Source: Gerris lacustris
Taxonomy: Eukaryota > Arthropoda > Insecta > Hemiptera > Gerridae
DNA length: 64,000 nucleotides
Direction: 5' to 3'
Assembly: GCA_951217055.1 (NCBI GenBank)
Contig: OX578276.1
Span: 72,548,144 to 72,612,143, forward strand
Both the position numbers and the translations under genes were made by a program. Every line of letters begins with the position of its first letter. The stretch's first letter is position 1. Below the pieces are notes generated by a model, which was given only the letters and a program-made list of their open reading frames with translations, did not search any database and was not told the origin of the DNA. This document shows positions 49,004-61,337 of the stretch, in pieces.

Positions 49004-49250
49004 ACAATTTGTGTTAATGAGAGACACCAAGGGATTAGACTATACTGACTGTTCCAACATTAGACTATACGTCACAAAGATGTTGGCTCGGCATTACGCC
49101 ATCGTCGGGACCCTGATGAGTCGGACGCGACGAAACGATGGCGTAATGCCAAGCCAACATCTTTGTGACGTATAGTCTAATGTTGGAACAGTTCCTATGT
49201 GTCACGCTTGCGTTGCACATCCCTAGGTGTCTCTCACTAACACAAATTGT
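49004..49250. repeat. Nested foldback around hammerhead copy 1
   Basis: Inner arms 49048-49105 and 49135-49192 (58 bp, one mismatch); outer arms 49004-49034 and 49220-49250 (31 bp, two mismatches). The intervening sides are unequal (13 and 27 nt). The identical structure is repeated 666 bp downstream. Confidence 0.92.
49091..49150 (+). ncRNA. Hammerhead ribozyme, copy 1 (open at stem III)
   Basis: A self-cleaving RNA motif. The conserved core is exact: CTGATGA at 49113-49119, a 4-bp stem II gtcg/cgac (49120-49123 with 49128-49131) closed by a gacg loop, GAAA at 49132-49135, and GTC before the predicted cleavage point, between C49106 and G49107. A49135 pairs with T49105, as required. Stem III continues for 58 bp (49048-49105 with 49135-49192) with one mismatch (49089/49151). 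Stem I is only ggGAcc (49107-49112), two pairs with a 2-nt loop, too tight to fold alone, so a dimer may be the active form. Direction is plus strand only. Confidence 0.85.
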
Positions 49251-49258
49251 TTGTATAT

Positions 49259-49425
<167 letters not shown>

Positions 49426-49756
49426 GTGGTCCAAAAGTCTCCCCCCCCCCCCTCTTGACTTTTGAACGGTATAAGATAAATTAATGAAACTTGGGGGATC
49501 TCTATCATGCAAAGGGAAGTTTGTTTTCATGTAATCGCCCACTAGGGGCAACCACCCACTTTGCCCCCAGGCCACACAACTTCAAAATTTCCAATTGGAG
49601 TGTATATTTTTGATAGCATATTTGGATCAGCAATGGAATACCGTGTTATTGCACACTGAAATGAGGTACACAATTTGTGTTAATGAGAGACACCAAGGGA
49701 TTAGACTATACTGACTGTTCCAACATTAGACTATACGTCACAAAGATGTTGGCTCG

Positions 49757-49816
49757 GCATTACGCCATCGTCGGGACCCTGATGAGTCGGACGCGACGAA
49801 ACGATGGCGTAATGCC
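49757..49816 (+). ncRNA. Hammerhead ribozyme, copy 2
   Basis: Exact repeat of copy 1 at +666: CTGATGA at 49779-49785, GAAA at 49798-49801, predicted cleavage after C49772. The long stem III arms are 49714-49771 and 49801-49858. The same short stem I applies. Confidence 0.85.
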
Positions 49817-49920
49817 AAGCCAACATCTTTGTGACGTATAGTCTAATGTTGGAACAGTTCCTATGTGTCACGCTTGCGTTGCACATCCCTAGGTGTCTCT
49901 CACTAACACAAATTGTTTGT

Positions 49921-50127
<207 letters not shown>

Positions 50128-51034
50128 TACAGGGTGGTCCAAAAGTCTCCCCCCCCCCCCTCTTGACTTTTGAACGGTATAAGATAAATTAATGAAACTT
50201 GGGGGATCTCTATCATGCAAAGGGAAGTTTGTTTTCATGTAATCGCCCACTAGGGGCAACCACCCACTTTGCCCCCAGGCCACACAACTTCAAAATTTCC
50301 AATTGGAGTGTATATTTTTGATAGCATATTTGGATTCTACGTTGAAATAATAACATTTTACTTAAATTCTTTTTTCTATTTCCAATATTTTTCCCCCTTT
50401 AGAGGGGCAAAGATAGCAAAATAACCCTTCCGATAATACGTTGTAAAATCTAAACGGTTAGAGATAAATTATTGAAACTTAGGGGATCTGTACCATTTAA
50501 AGGAAAGGTTGTTTTCATGCAATCGCGCAGTACGGGCAACTACCCATTTGGCCCCCAGGCCACCTAACTTCAAAATTTTAACCTAGAGTGTATATTTTTG
50601 ATTGCAGATTTAGATTCTACAGCGAAAAATAAAAATATTTTACATCTAACTTTTTTTTCTATCTCCAATATTTTGCCCACTATAGGGGGGCAAAGGTATA
50701 AAAATGGTTGATTTCAGCGACTGGGGGCAAATTGGTGGTTGCCCCTAGTACGCGAGTGGATGAATGCACACTTCTCTTTACATGGTACAGATCCCCTAAG
50801 TTTCATTACTTTATTTCTAACCGTTTAGATTTTATAACGATCTAAGTGTTATTTTTTTACTATTTCGGAAGGGTTATTTTGCTATCTTTGCCCCCCTGTA
50901 GGGGGTAAACTATTGGAAATAGAAAAAATAGTTTCAAGTAAAAGTTTATTATTTTTCACCGTAGAAACCAAATATGCTTTCAAAAATATACATTCCAATT
51001 TGATATTTTGAAGTTGGGTGGCCTGGGGGCAAAG
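50128..51034. repeat. Tandem and inverted repeats of the ggcaaccaccca/gcccccaggccac block
   Basis: The block that ends each ribozyme unit (gggggatctctatcatgcaa, gggcaaccacccactttgcc, ccccaggccacacaacttca) is followed by a diverged direct copy (about 50337-50625) and then a diverged inverted copy (about 50685-51030, ending gtggcctgggggcaaag). The inverted pair suggests a foldback element whose end is the acagggtggtcc motif seen in the first two copies. Confidence 0.75.
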
Positions 51035-52283
<1,249 letters not shown>

Positions 52284-52481
52284 TCAATACGGAAAGAAAA
52301 ATCTCTTGGGTCTGTTGTAGGAGAGAGGCTCTCGAGGTTGGTTTGTATTTACATTGGTCTCTGTCTCTGAATAGCTTGGTGACAGGAGGACTGGATCTGT
52401 CTGCCTAGTCTTCAAACTCACTATATAAATACCACTAACGAGCTGCAAACTTTGAATATGGAAAAAATATCCTACTTCCAC
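52284..52481 (-). other. Possible coding exon, unrecognised
   Basis: An open frame of 65 codons in a locally GC-richer, non-repetitive patch. The C-terminal half (TDPVLLSPSYSETETN, then QPREPLSYNRPKRFFFPY and stop) has ordinary protein-like composition, unlike the surrounding AT-driven frames. A possible splice acceptor (tttgcag) lies in the N-terminal part. No homology was recognised, and a TATA-like ctatataaatacc runs through the same region on the plus strand. Low confidence that it is a gene. Confidence 0.15.
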
Positions 52482-52789
52482 CCTCTACTCTCGTTAAATA
52501 ACAATGGATTCTAGTCGGATTTTGAATTCAAAAAGTTGAATACTTTTATATTTCCTCTGCAATATCTATAAAAATATCTATCTGCATTGATCATAAATGC
52601 AACACTTCTGGATACTTTTTTATATATGTGTGTCTGCCGCGACCAGTCCGACTTTATAGGAGCAAAACTGGCTAAACGAAATCGATTTATTATTTCACAG
52701 AGGTGTGCGCAAACATTTTGGGCATGTTGTACGCTTGTTTTCATCAAGAAATATGAAATAGAACCAAAGTTATTAACAATATATAAAAG

Positions 52790-52829
<40 letters not shown>
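52482..52829. other. Unassigned DNA ending in a 40-nt A tract
   Basis: The A tract at about 52790-52829 directly precedes an R1 copy. No gene is recognised. Confidence 0.4.
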
Positions 52830-52831
<2 letters not shown>

Positions 52832-53380
52832 CTACCAATTGGTGTGGCACATAGCTTCCTCGCATCTTACCACGTACTTTATTGATTTTATACTTGTAAA
52901 AGCCATTATTGTCTAATTGTTTCCCCCTTTTCTTATTCTGTAAAAATTATTTGTTTGAATTTTTACATAAATTAAAGTATCAATTTAGCAAAAGTTAAAG
53001 AGCGCACACAGTTCAAATTAATCTAGGAATCTAGGGCTATATGCGGACTACTTTCAATAAGCTATAAAAGTTTCATAAAAAATCAGATAAGTACTTTTGA
53101 AGCTATAGGTGTAAATAAATGTATGTTTGTGCGCATGTGGAAAAGAAACAAATTAGCGTAGAAGGTTGAAACTTATATGGGACCAACAATGAGCTAATTA
53201 TGACCTACCATCCAAATTTCATTAAAATCGACGCGTGTAGTTTTTAAGATTGTTGATTCGCAAAAATTGAACGACAGACCGACGGGCCAACAGACCGACA
53301 GACAGACACGGAACCAAAAATGTACCCTGATAGCTGAAACAGATTTCTGTCTTGGAATTTTTGAAATCGGAGGCCTAAAA
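52830..53380 (+). repeat. Dispersed repeat R1, full plus copy
   Basis: Runs from gactaccaattggtgtggca through catgggaccaacaatgagct, the acagaccgacagacagacac block and ctgaaacagatttctgtctt to aaatcggaggcc. Preceded by the A tract, so poly(A)- or poly(T)-linked insertion is possible. Confidence 0.8.
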
Positions 53381-53790
53381 TAAGCTCGAAAAAAAAAATA
53401 AAAATGATTTTCATAACAATGTCGTATATTGATTTTAACATCAAAACAAAAATGACGCATCACTCCCACAGGTTTCAAGCTAAAGATTTGAAACTTGGTA
53501 CGAAATCAGTATTTTATTTAGTTTCACCTCCCGGAAAATCGTAAATTTGAGATGCCATTAACATACTTTGCTGAGTCAGCAATTTTTTTTAAAAATCGTA
53601 AAAAATTATAACATTTTCCGATAGCACTGAAATTTCCACCATTATACTTCTTTATAATTCAAAATAATACCGCTGAATTTAGTTTTGATATTTGCCGCCA
53701 TTTTGAAAATAGCGGCTTTCGAACTTCGAAACTTTAACGCTAAATATTTTCGAATTCATGTTGCCGATCGAGGTGAAATTCGCACCAATC
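53381..53790 (+). repeat. Diverged copy of repeat R3
   Basis: From 53470: ttgaaacttggtacgaaatc, cacctcccggaaaatcgtaa, ttgctgagtcagcaattttt, gccgccattttgaaaatag, following 27625-27850 in order. Confidence 0.6.
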
Positions 53791-54940
53791 TCCCTATAAG
53801 ATGAATCATTTCAACTAAATATCTACCACTATTTAGGTATTATATGGCAAGGAAAAATTCTGAAACGCCAAGCGTTCGTTTTTTTAAACCTTATATGAAA
53901 ACTTGAGGCGTAGATTACAATTTTTTCTTCTTTTTTATTTGTTGTTTTTTTTGGAAATTTACCGTGTCTAAAATTAAAAGAGAGGAATTTTGGCATGTAA
54001 TAAATAGCCTCTTAACTGCTATTCAACGGGTATTTTATTTTTTGAAGGCTTTGGAAACGATACTATTAGGCATTTCATTCTACCGCTTGGTCTGCATAAT
54101 AATAGGAAACCTAGCCACTGATTCCTAAATCGTGTACAAGTGCATGCATTATATGAGCACCTAACAGAGAATACATCTAATATCAGGACATAAATTATGC
54201 ACTTGTGCAAGCGAGTGAGCTTATAGGGGGAAAAAAATAAAATATGCTCATAGTAAAATAATAAATTCGTAATTTTCATATTATCAATCATTCATAAATA
54301 TTTATTATCGAGACAAGGATGGAGAGATGTTATTTACAAAAATATTATTTTAATTTAAAAATGTTATATGTGAAGAATATTATGCTTAGTACTCGCAACC
54401 ATTATTACAAAACTATTACATACTACCAATCCCCTCCCTCCTCATATAAAACATACCTTAATTCAATTTTGAAAAGTTCAAACCTGAATGCTTTTTATAA
54501 CTTGGTACAATTTCTCTCACTTTGGACTTTTCTTATTCAAAAGTAAGATAAGAAAGTTTTCCTCGAAATTCCTTTTACTTATTTTCGCTTTTTATTCCAA
54601 AAGAAATGACAGGAGGAGAAATGAATACCGATAAATGTCTCTTGTTTTTGTCATTCTTAATGAATTGTCCAATGCTTAAGGCAAAAGCTTGGTATCTTTC
54701 CAATCCTTTTTTTTTTAAATAAAATATTTCCAAAATATACTTCTAAAGCTTAGTGAGAGTGTGGTATTTTAATAAGAAAAGAAAGAAGTTTCCATTTGAT
54801 ATTGAATTGTTTCTCGCTTCTTTATACCGTTGTTAGTATTTAATAAATATACAGAGAGAATACATTAAATAAAATAAAATTTAAAAAAAAAATCTGCCAT
54901 TATTTAAATGACATACTTCTATATAAATCTGTACATATCA
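53791..54940. other. Unassigned AT-rich DNA
   Basis: No gene or repeat is recognised. Confidence 0.35.
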
Positions 54941-55018
<78 letters not shown>

Positions 55019-55077
55019 GCAATTTAATACCGTGTTTGCACACCGCAATACGCTTCACAATTTGCGAGAAAAAAATG

Positions 55078-55167
<90 letters not shown>
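54941..55167. repeat. Two (TA)n arrays flanking a ribozyme-unit-like head
   Basis: TA arrays at 54941-55014 and 55079-55167. Between them lies cagcaatttaataccgtg, then tgcacaccgcaatacgcttc and acaatttgcgag, which parallels the first 60 bp of the ribozyme-bearing unit (48962-49015) but without the hairpin or hammerhead. Confidence 0.8.
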
Positions 55168-55171
<4 letters not shown>

Positions 55172-56005
55172 CACCCCCGCAGAAGGGCGCCATTGTGAAA
55201 ATTTCATTTCGCCGATAAAAAAAAGTGCAGTACCTAAGGTTATGTGAAGTGTATTGTTTTAAAGTCGGATCAAGTCATAAACAATTTTTTTTCCTTTTCC
55301 ACGTTTCCGGTCTTTTATAGTGAAAAAAACGTTTAATGTGTCATTTAGGTTTATCTGTTTTTACACTTGGCGTATCTCCCCCAAGAAATTTAAGTGAATC
55401 TTTTGCTTTTGAGCCCTGGTAGAGTACATAGTTGTGCTCCAATGCGTTTTACTTAAAAACTTAATCGTACTATAATACATCAAATAAATGATGGAAAAAG
55501 GCCCGTTTATATTTGATCGATCTACGTATGTTCTTAAATTAGTTATATATTATTTAAGTTATACTTGTATTAGATAATTTTTGAGATTCTCATTTCTTAT
55601 TGCATTACACGTGTGTATTGTGTTTAGTCTATAAAATAATTTAAAGGGAGCATAATGTAATCTTGAACATACGCCATCTAGCGGCGACCTCCGGCTAGTA
55701 CAAGTAGTACAGGTATCACTACTTCTTTCTTCTGAGGTGCAGTAACTCTCCAACTCTTCTACCGGGTTGTGTGTTCCTCTTTACCGGCTCTTCCGCGATC
55801 TTTTACGGCACGTTTTTAAACCAATTCGGCAACAATTTAACCATTTTACCTTTTAAGATTCATCGGAGATTCAAAATTATAGGTCTACCTTTTATTTTTC
55901 AGTTTTTAGTGTCGTCTAACTTGTGAGATCCTATAACATGCTTGTTAAGTGATAAGGTGAGCGCATTATGATAGTGAAGTGTATTGGTGTCATTGATTGG
56001 ATATT
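55168..56005. other. Non-repetitive region upstream of the candidate exon (possible promoter and 5' UTR)
   Basis: GC content rises between 55670 and 55810 and none of the dispersed repeats seen elsewhere is present. A ctataaca word lies at 55931-55938, about 70 bases before the ATG. No core promoter can be fixed. In the frame of the ATG at 56006 the nearest upstream stop is at 55994-55996. Confidence 0.3.
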
Positions 56006-56072
56006 ATGCTTCTTACACTTCTATTGGCAGTAGCAGCAGTAGCAGAAGATATTAAGGATTCTGACCAATATG
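56006..56072 (+). CDS. Candidate first coding exon: signal peptide of an unknown secreted protein
   Basis: ATG at 56006 opens MLLTLLLAVAAVAEDIKDSD followed by Gln-Tyr, a textbook signal peptide: hydrophobic core of Leu/Val/Ala, small residues at -3 and -1, and a predicted cut after AVA before acidic EDIKD. The exon would end after TATG at 56072 with a splice donor GTAATT at 56073. An in-frame stop upstream (55994) makes this the first Met in its frame. Short signal-peptide exons followed by a long intron are common in insect genes for cuticular and other secreted proteins. No downstream exon was recognised in the remaining 8 kb, so the protein family is unknown. An overlapping ATG at 55968 in another frame gives only 21 codons. 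Confidence 0.4.
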
Positions 56073-56204
56073 GTAATTATTAATTTTATTTTTAAAAAAA
56101 TGTTATTTTATCTGCTAGATTAATATTTCACTTATAATTAATGTAAATGAAAGTTAATGATAATATGACAGACACTCAGGACAGGAAAAAATAATAAACA
56201 TATA
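56073..56204 (+). other. Start of putative intron 1
   Basis: AT-rich, begins gtaatt. No acceptor or next exon could be assigned within the window. Confidence 0.25.
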
Positions 56205-56457
56205 CGTTCACACATCGTTATGAAAGCGTTTTGGATCCGATTTGTTTTTAAAACGACACATGTTCATGTTCACACAACAAAAAATACAGGTGATCGAAAT
56301 TTTAGTTTTTGATATCTCATAATGGTGACGTCGCGAGTAAAACCTTCTTTAATGCTACCTAATTTTCCCGCGAATTTTTATATTTTTTTTATTTACGAGA
56401 TATTAAAACTTTTTACAGGTTCTTTATAGTATTAACTTTTGTTTCAAAACGTTTTTG

Positions 56458-56504
<47 letters not shown>

Positions 56505-56725
56505 AAAGAAACGGAAGCTCACGAAAACAACTAAAAAAGTGGGAAAGAGTAAAATAACCAGATATCTCGATCCCCTCACCAACCTGCTCATACGGGCGTA
56601 TATGAATACGCCCCCGTTATAATCACCTATTTTTGGTGGAGCGGATATGAACCGATACGATCCTTCGTTCTCCATTCAATCAGCGTCTTGAACTAGCGGA
56701 TCGTTTTCAAAACGATGTGTGAACG
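56205..56725. mobile_element. TIR MITE (521 bp) with TA flanks and a long T tract
   Basis: Ends cgttcacacatcgttatgaa (56205) and ttcaaaacgatgtgtgaacg (to 56725) are inverted, extending to ggatcc-like words, and both are flanked by TA. A T tract of about 40 nt lies at 56460-56499. It has no meaningful ORF. It would lie in intron 1 of the candidate gene. Confidence 0.8.
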
Positions 56726-58435
56726 TAGTAATATAAAGCATAAAATAATTTTAAATTTGTGGAAGAAAATACTAATATTTTACTGATATTAATTTAGTTT
56801 TTTATTGGTTACTTTATGCCTTCATTAAGAATATAGATGAGAAAATAATAAGTTAATTAAAAAAAATAGATTTTTATTAAAATTTCTTTTTGAAACGTTA
56901 TTAATTTTATAGAATCTAAATTGTGCACTAAACCCCTTTTTGCATATGCAATAGTATTTTAGTGTTTCAAAAGGAAGGTAATTCTGAATATCCTTTATTC
57001 GCGGCAAGAGCTCTGAGAGATTTAGCGAATAACTAATAGTCTTTCATATTTTATCTATACGCATGGCGTGTTAATGTATGTTATTTTTCACTAAGTAAAA
57101 AAAAACAGGTTTAGACAGCTACTTAAATTCTAATGGGAATTCGTATAAAAAAAACTATTATCATTTTGAAGTATAGAGTATTAGTATATTAATACTTTTT
57201 TCAATTTTATGTTCACTATATTTCATCTACAAATTCTTAATTTTTAAAAATAAGAAAATGTCTAGGGATATCGACTCGTATATAGTTAAACATGTGTGTA
57301 AAATTTTAAAGTTTAAGCTAAGTGCTACTTGAGTCACACAATTTTGGGATTATTTTACGCATACTATAACGATGGGCAGGTTCTAATTGTAAAGATTTAT
57401 TGTAATTTCACTGAGTAAAGGCAGAGGTCGTTATGAATACAAGGTTTTATTGTATAACATGGCTCCTTAAAGTTTATGAACTTTGGTTGGTATTTTAATC
57501 ACCTAGAAAATTTTTATGAAATTAATTATATATGTTTCTGGAGAATTCAATGTATTTGGAAAATAAGGATTTTACTTTATATGAAAGTGTCTTTGTGTAT
57601 GGTCAAAGGAAGATTGCTATTGCAATACTAAAGGTGGATTGCTATTGAAAATTAAATTATAAAAATCTTCCTTGTCTCGTTTAGCGAAGGACGTGACTCA
57701 TAAAAACGTAAAAATAAATCAGGTAGATGATTGTATGTATATAAGGTTTGAATTTGTTTTATTTTTCTTGGTACTCAATTTATATTTAATTATATTCTTT
57801 ATCACGGAAAGAAATTAAAACCACACTCTATTCTATCAGAATGGGTGTTCGTGTTTATTTTTGTTTGCATATAATTAAAAAAAAAAAAACAATATTGCTA
57901 TTATGATTTTTTATTAGCAACCATAATATTACTCTTATTAAATGTGTAGCTAAAAACCAGGTTATTAACAATTTTAACTGCCTACCCTAAATGGTTTTAA
58001 TAACAACTAGGAGAGAGCTTTAAATGTATTTTTTATAATCAGATTTATATGGCTTAAATGCTCAATTATTTGTCTGTTCTCTTTTCTTATTTGTTGTCTA
58101 TTATGTTAACCCACGTATTTTTTTAAATTTCTAATCATATCAAAAGGTACTTATTATTCTGCACATAAGAGATCGAACATTTTAGTAAATTCCCCTAATA
58201 CTATAATAAAGTTTAACCAGCATGTTTTATTTATTCGCTATGAAAAAACCAATTATTATAATCTTGTTGATTCCAAGAGTAGCAAGGCATGTTCCATACT
58301 ATTGATTGTGAATTTATTAAAGTGAATGATTCTTTTTTATTTTTTATTTTTTATTTTTTTTTTTCCAAGACAAGTTTATCATAAAGAAAAGTAATTTTTT
58401 TATTTTATTATCCAGCCATTAATAGTATATCAAAA
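56726..58435. other. Unassigned AT-rich DNA
   Basis: No gene or repeat is recognised. Confidence 0.35.
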
Positions 58436-58439
58436 TGTG

Positions 58440-58535
58440 TTCTATGTACTTGTAATGCTTTTTTATTGGTTTCGAGCTTACCGGAGGCAACGGAAGCTAT
58501 TTGATTGTTCTGAAGGACGAATATTGTTTTTCTCA
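58440..58535 (-). repeat. Repeat R1 end fragment
   Basis: ttcgagcttaccggaggcaa and gattgttctgaaggacgaat match the end of R1 at 58778-58830. Followed by an A17 tract. Confidence 0.6.
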
Positions 58536-58769
58536 GATAAAAAAAAAAAAAAAAAATCAAGACAAAAATCTGGTTCATCAGTTATATTTTATTATTATTA
58601 TTATTATATCAGTTCATCATTCATACATCAGGGAATATTATTGCTCCTTTGTCTGTCTGTTTTTACTTGTGTCACTCTTATTTCACACATTAATTCTTTT
58701 AAACACATTATTTCTAAGGCCTGAAGATATAAAGCATCTAAATTTAATAAATTTAACCTGTTCTCTAAT

Positions 58770-59385
58770 TTTTGTTTTCGAGCTTACCAAAGTTAATGTA
58801 AGCTTTTGTGATTGTTCTGAAGAATGAGCATTTTCTATGTCTCCAAGTTCTAAGACAAAAATCCGTTTGACATCAGGGAACATTTTGATCGACGTCTATC
58901 TGTCGTTGAATTTTTGCGAACCAAAATCTTAAAAACTATTCATCTTATTTAAATCAATTTTGGATAGAGGCCATAGTTTTCCCCATATTGGTCCCATATA
59001 GGTTTCAACCTGTTGCACCCATTGGTTTCTCTTCCAAATGCGCACAAACATACATTTATTTAACTATACCTTCTAAAGTACTCATATGAATTTTAAGAAA
59101 TTTGGTTATTTTGTAAAAAGTAGCCCGGTAATAGCTCCAGATATTAATTTCAACCGCCGCGCACATTAAATATTGCTAAATTCATACATTTATATAGGTA
59201 AAAAATCCATGCTAAATTCTTTCTTTTATATAGATAAAAATGCACACAGTTTTGACAGATTTAAAAAAGGGGGAAAAATCAAATGAAATAGACAATAATG
59301 GATTGCAAATTCATAAAATCAATAAAGTAAGTAGTAGGACACGAGAAAGCTATGTGCCACATTAATTGGCAGACAATTTTTTACT
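58770..59385 (-). repeat. Dispersed repeat R1, minus copy
   Basis: In reverse it follows 9035-9500 and 52830-53380: it ends at gtgccacattaattggcaga (59355-59374) and begins at ttcgagcttaccaaagttaa. It contains the tttctcttccaaatgcgcac block. Confidence 0.8.
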
Positions 59386-59640
59386 CTGCACAATTCGTAA
59401 TTACCATTATCATTGAAGCATTTAAGGACTCTTATTATTATTATTATTATTAAACTTTAGTTCTTTCAGAAAAGTAATTTAATGTTTTTTAATTTTTAAA
59501 TGTATAATAATACGTCAGATAACCAAAAGTGTTTACATTTAATATTTAATTAATTAGCAATTTAGATGTGAATATAATTTTTTATATACTATCATATTTA
59601 AATATATTTACCTCAAACTGTATTCATTTATATCTGTTTT
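59386..59640. other. Unassigned AT-rich spacer
   Basis: A short (TTA)n tract lies near 59430. Nothing else is seen. Confidence 0.4.
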
Positions 59641-59905
59641 AGTAGTAGTAGTAGTAAGGTACGGGTAGGACGAACCACTTGTTAGAACTTAGCAATTAGG
59701 CCTTCATTCGGACCCTTTTTACTAGCCCCGTGGTAGAGAGTTCCAGCCACTTCACACCATCATACCTCTGTACATTGTACCGCCGTAGCGAGTATAACGT
59801 GATCATTAGTGAGCCATGTAAATCAGAGTATCACGGTGAGGGATCGAACCCACGACCTCCTGATTCATTGATGCGGCTGAGCAGACGTGGTTTAACCCAC
59901 ACGCC
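59641..59905 (-). mobile_element. tRNA-derived SINE with (TAC)n tail
   Basis: Read on the minus strand the head (59905 down to about 59825) contains an A-box-like gcgtgtgggttaaacc and a strong B box gggttcgatccc (59829-59840 on plus), spaced as in a tRNA. A body of about 160 bp follows, and the element ends in tactactactactacta (59641-59657), a simple-repeat tail typical of some SINEs. Target duplications were not found. Confidence 0.65.
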
Positions 59906-61337
59906 CACGCTTGAATTTTGAAATAAAAGTGAATACGAGGAAATGGAGGTTGGCTTTATATAAATACATATAAGTAATACATATGTACTTTGATTTAACA
60001 ATAAAGCAATAAAATGTATATCATATATTTATTAGAAATTATTTTATTTTAAAATATCAATAGAAATGAAGAGGAATTTATATTTGATTAAGTTAAAAAT
60101 ATTTATTAGAAAATGTTTTATTAAATTAATCATGCATTTAAATAAAAATAGGATGAACTTCCACTTCCTATTCAACAGTAACAAAAATAGTAAATACCTT
60201 TTTTTTAATTAAATATTATATTATTAGCAAAATTATTAGATTAATTTTGAACGGTCATATTACCCCATAACGCTATTGACGTCTTCAATTAATGTCCTTA
60301 CAAACAGGACTTCCTAAAAAGGTCTTGTGTAAGATACCCGGTTAAGTTTAATAGTGCTGCAGGTAAAAATTTTATTAAGGAACAAATAGGAAATCCGATT
60401 TTATTGTCCTGCAAATAAAAGCATATATGCACTGGGCTAAAAGGCGCTAATGCTAAACAATTATCATTTAGGTTTAATGTTTAAGACCATTACAAGGGAT
60501 GGTTGGTGCTAATCAGTGGACCGGAATCTAGCCACCAACAACCCATTAGCACTATCTCCACACCGACCTATCTTTCCCTTTATCTCTAGCCTAGTATCTT
60601 ACCTCTCACATCTTACTCTCTTCCTTAAAACATAACTATTATTCTTGCTATCATTGATCTTTTGTTTTCCTATTCCATAATTGAATTCATTTATATTAAT
60701 TAACCTTTATAACGGACTTTTAGTAAATATCGTTTCAGAGGTTATTCCAAACACTATTAATTTATCCTAAAAGCAAGTTGTAAAATACCTGATTTACTTT
60801 TGATATAATCAACATATCAATTTATGAATGGATCAATGTGTAACAATCAACGTTAATTTCCCTGAAACCACTGTCCAGCATATCTGGAATTGATAAATTT
60901 GTAATATGGTTGATTTCTGGTCATGTAATGATTAAAAATCAAACACAGGTTTAGAGTATGACAGTAAGCTTTCACTTCAAACTAATATTGTTAATACAAA
61001 GCTACAAATTACATCGGACAAGTTAAACAGATCGTCAAAATTACTCACATTCTTTTTGTTAGTCTCTGAGTAACACAAATAATGGTGATTTATTTGTTAG
61101 AAACTGAATCTGAATAATTTATAATTAGTATTAGAGAGACGGTTCTTTATTGCAAAACAAAATTGGTGCAGTTTTTGTTTTTTTCTTCAACTTAAAATTA
61201 ACATTTACATTCAAAACTCTAAAATATTTGGTTGGAGAAAATATCAGAATCTGTACTTTCGTTGTTCTGAATCACTTGTTTTTAATGTAAACTCTTGAGG
61301 AAAAGTCCAAAAATACGGGTATACCTATTATCCTAAT
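59906..61337. other. Unassigned AT-rich DNA
   Basis: An imperfect inverted pair ggttggtgctaat / attagcacta lies at 60499-60556. No gene is recognised. Confidence 0.35.

Noticed and set aside
49100..49140. Hammerhead on the minus strand as well
   Set aside because: The reverse complement lacks CTGATGA and GAAA in the required order; only the plus strand carries the motif.
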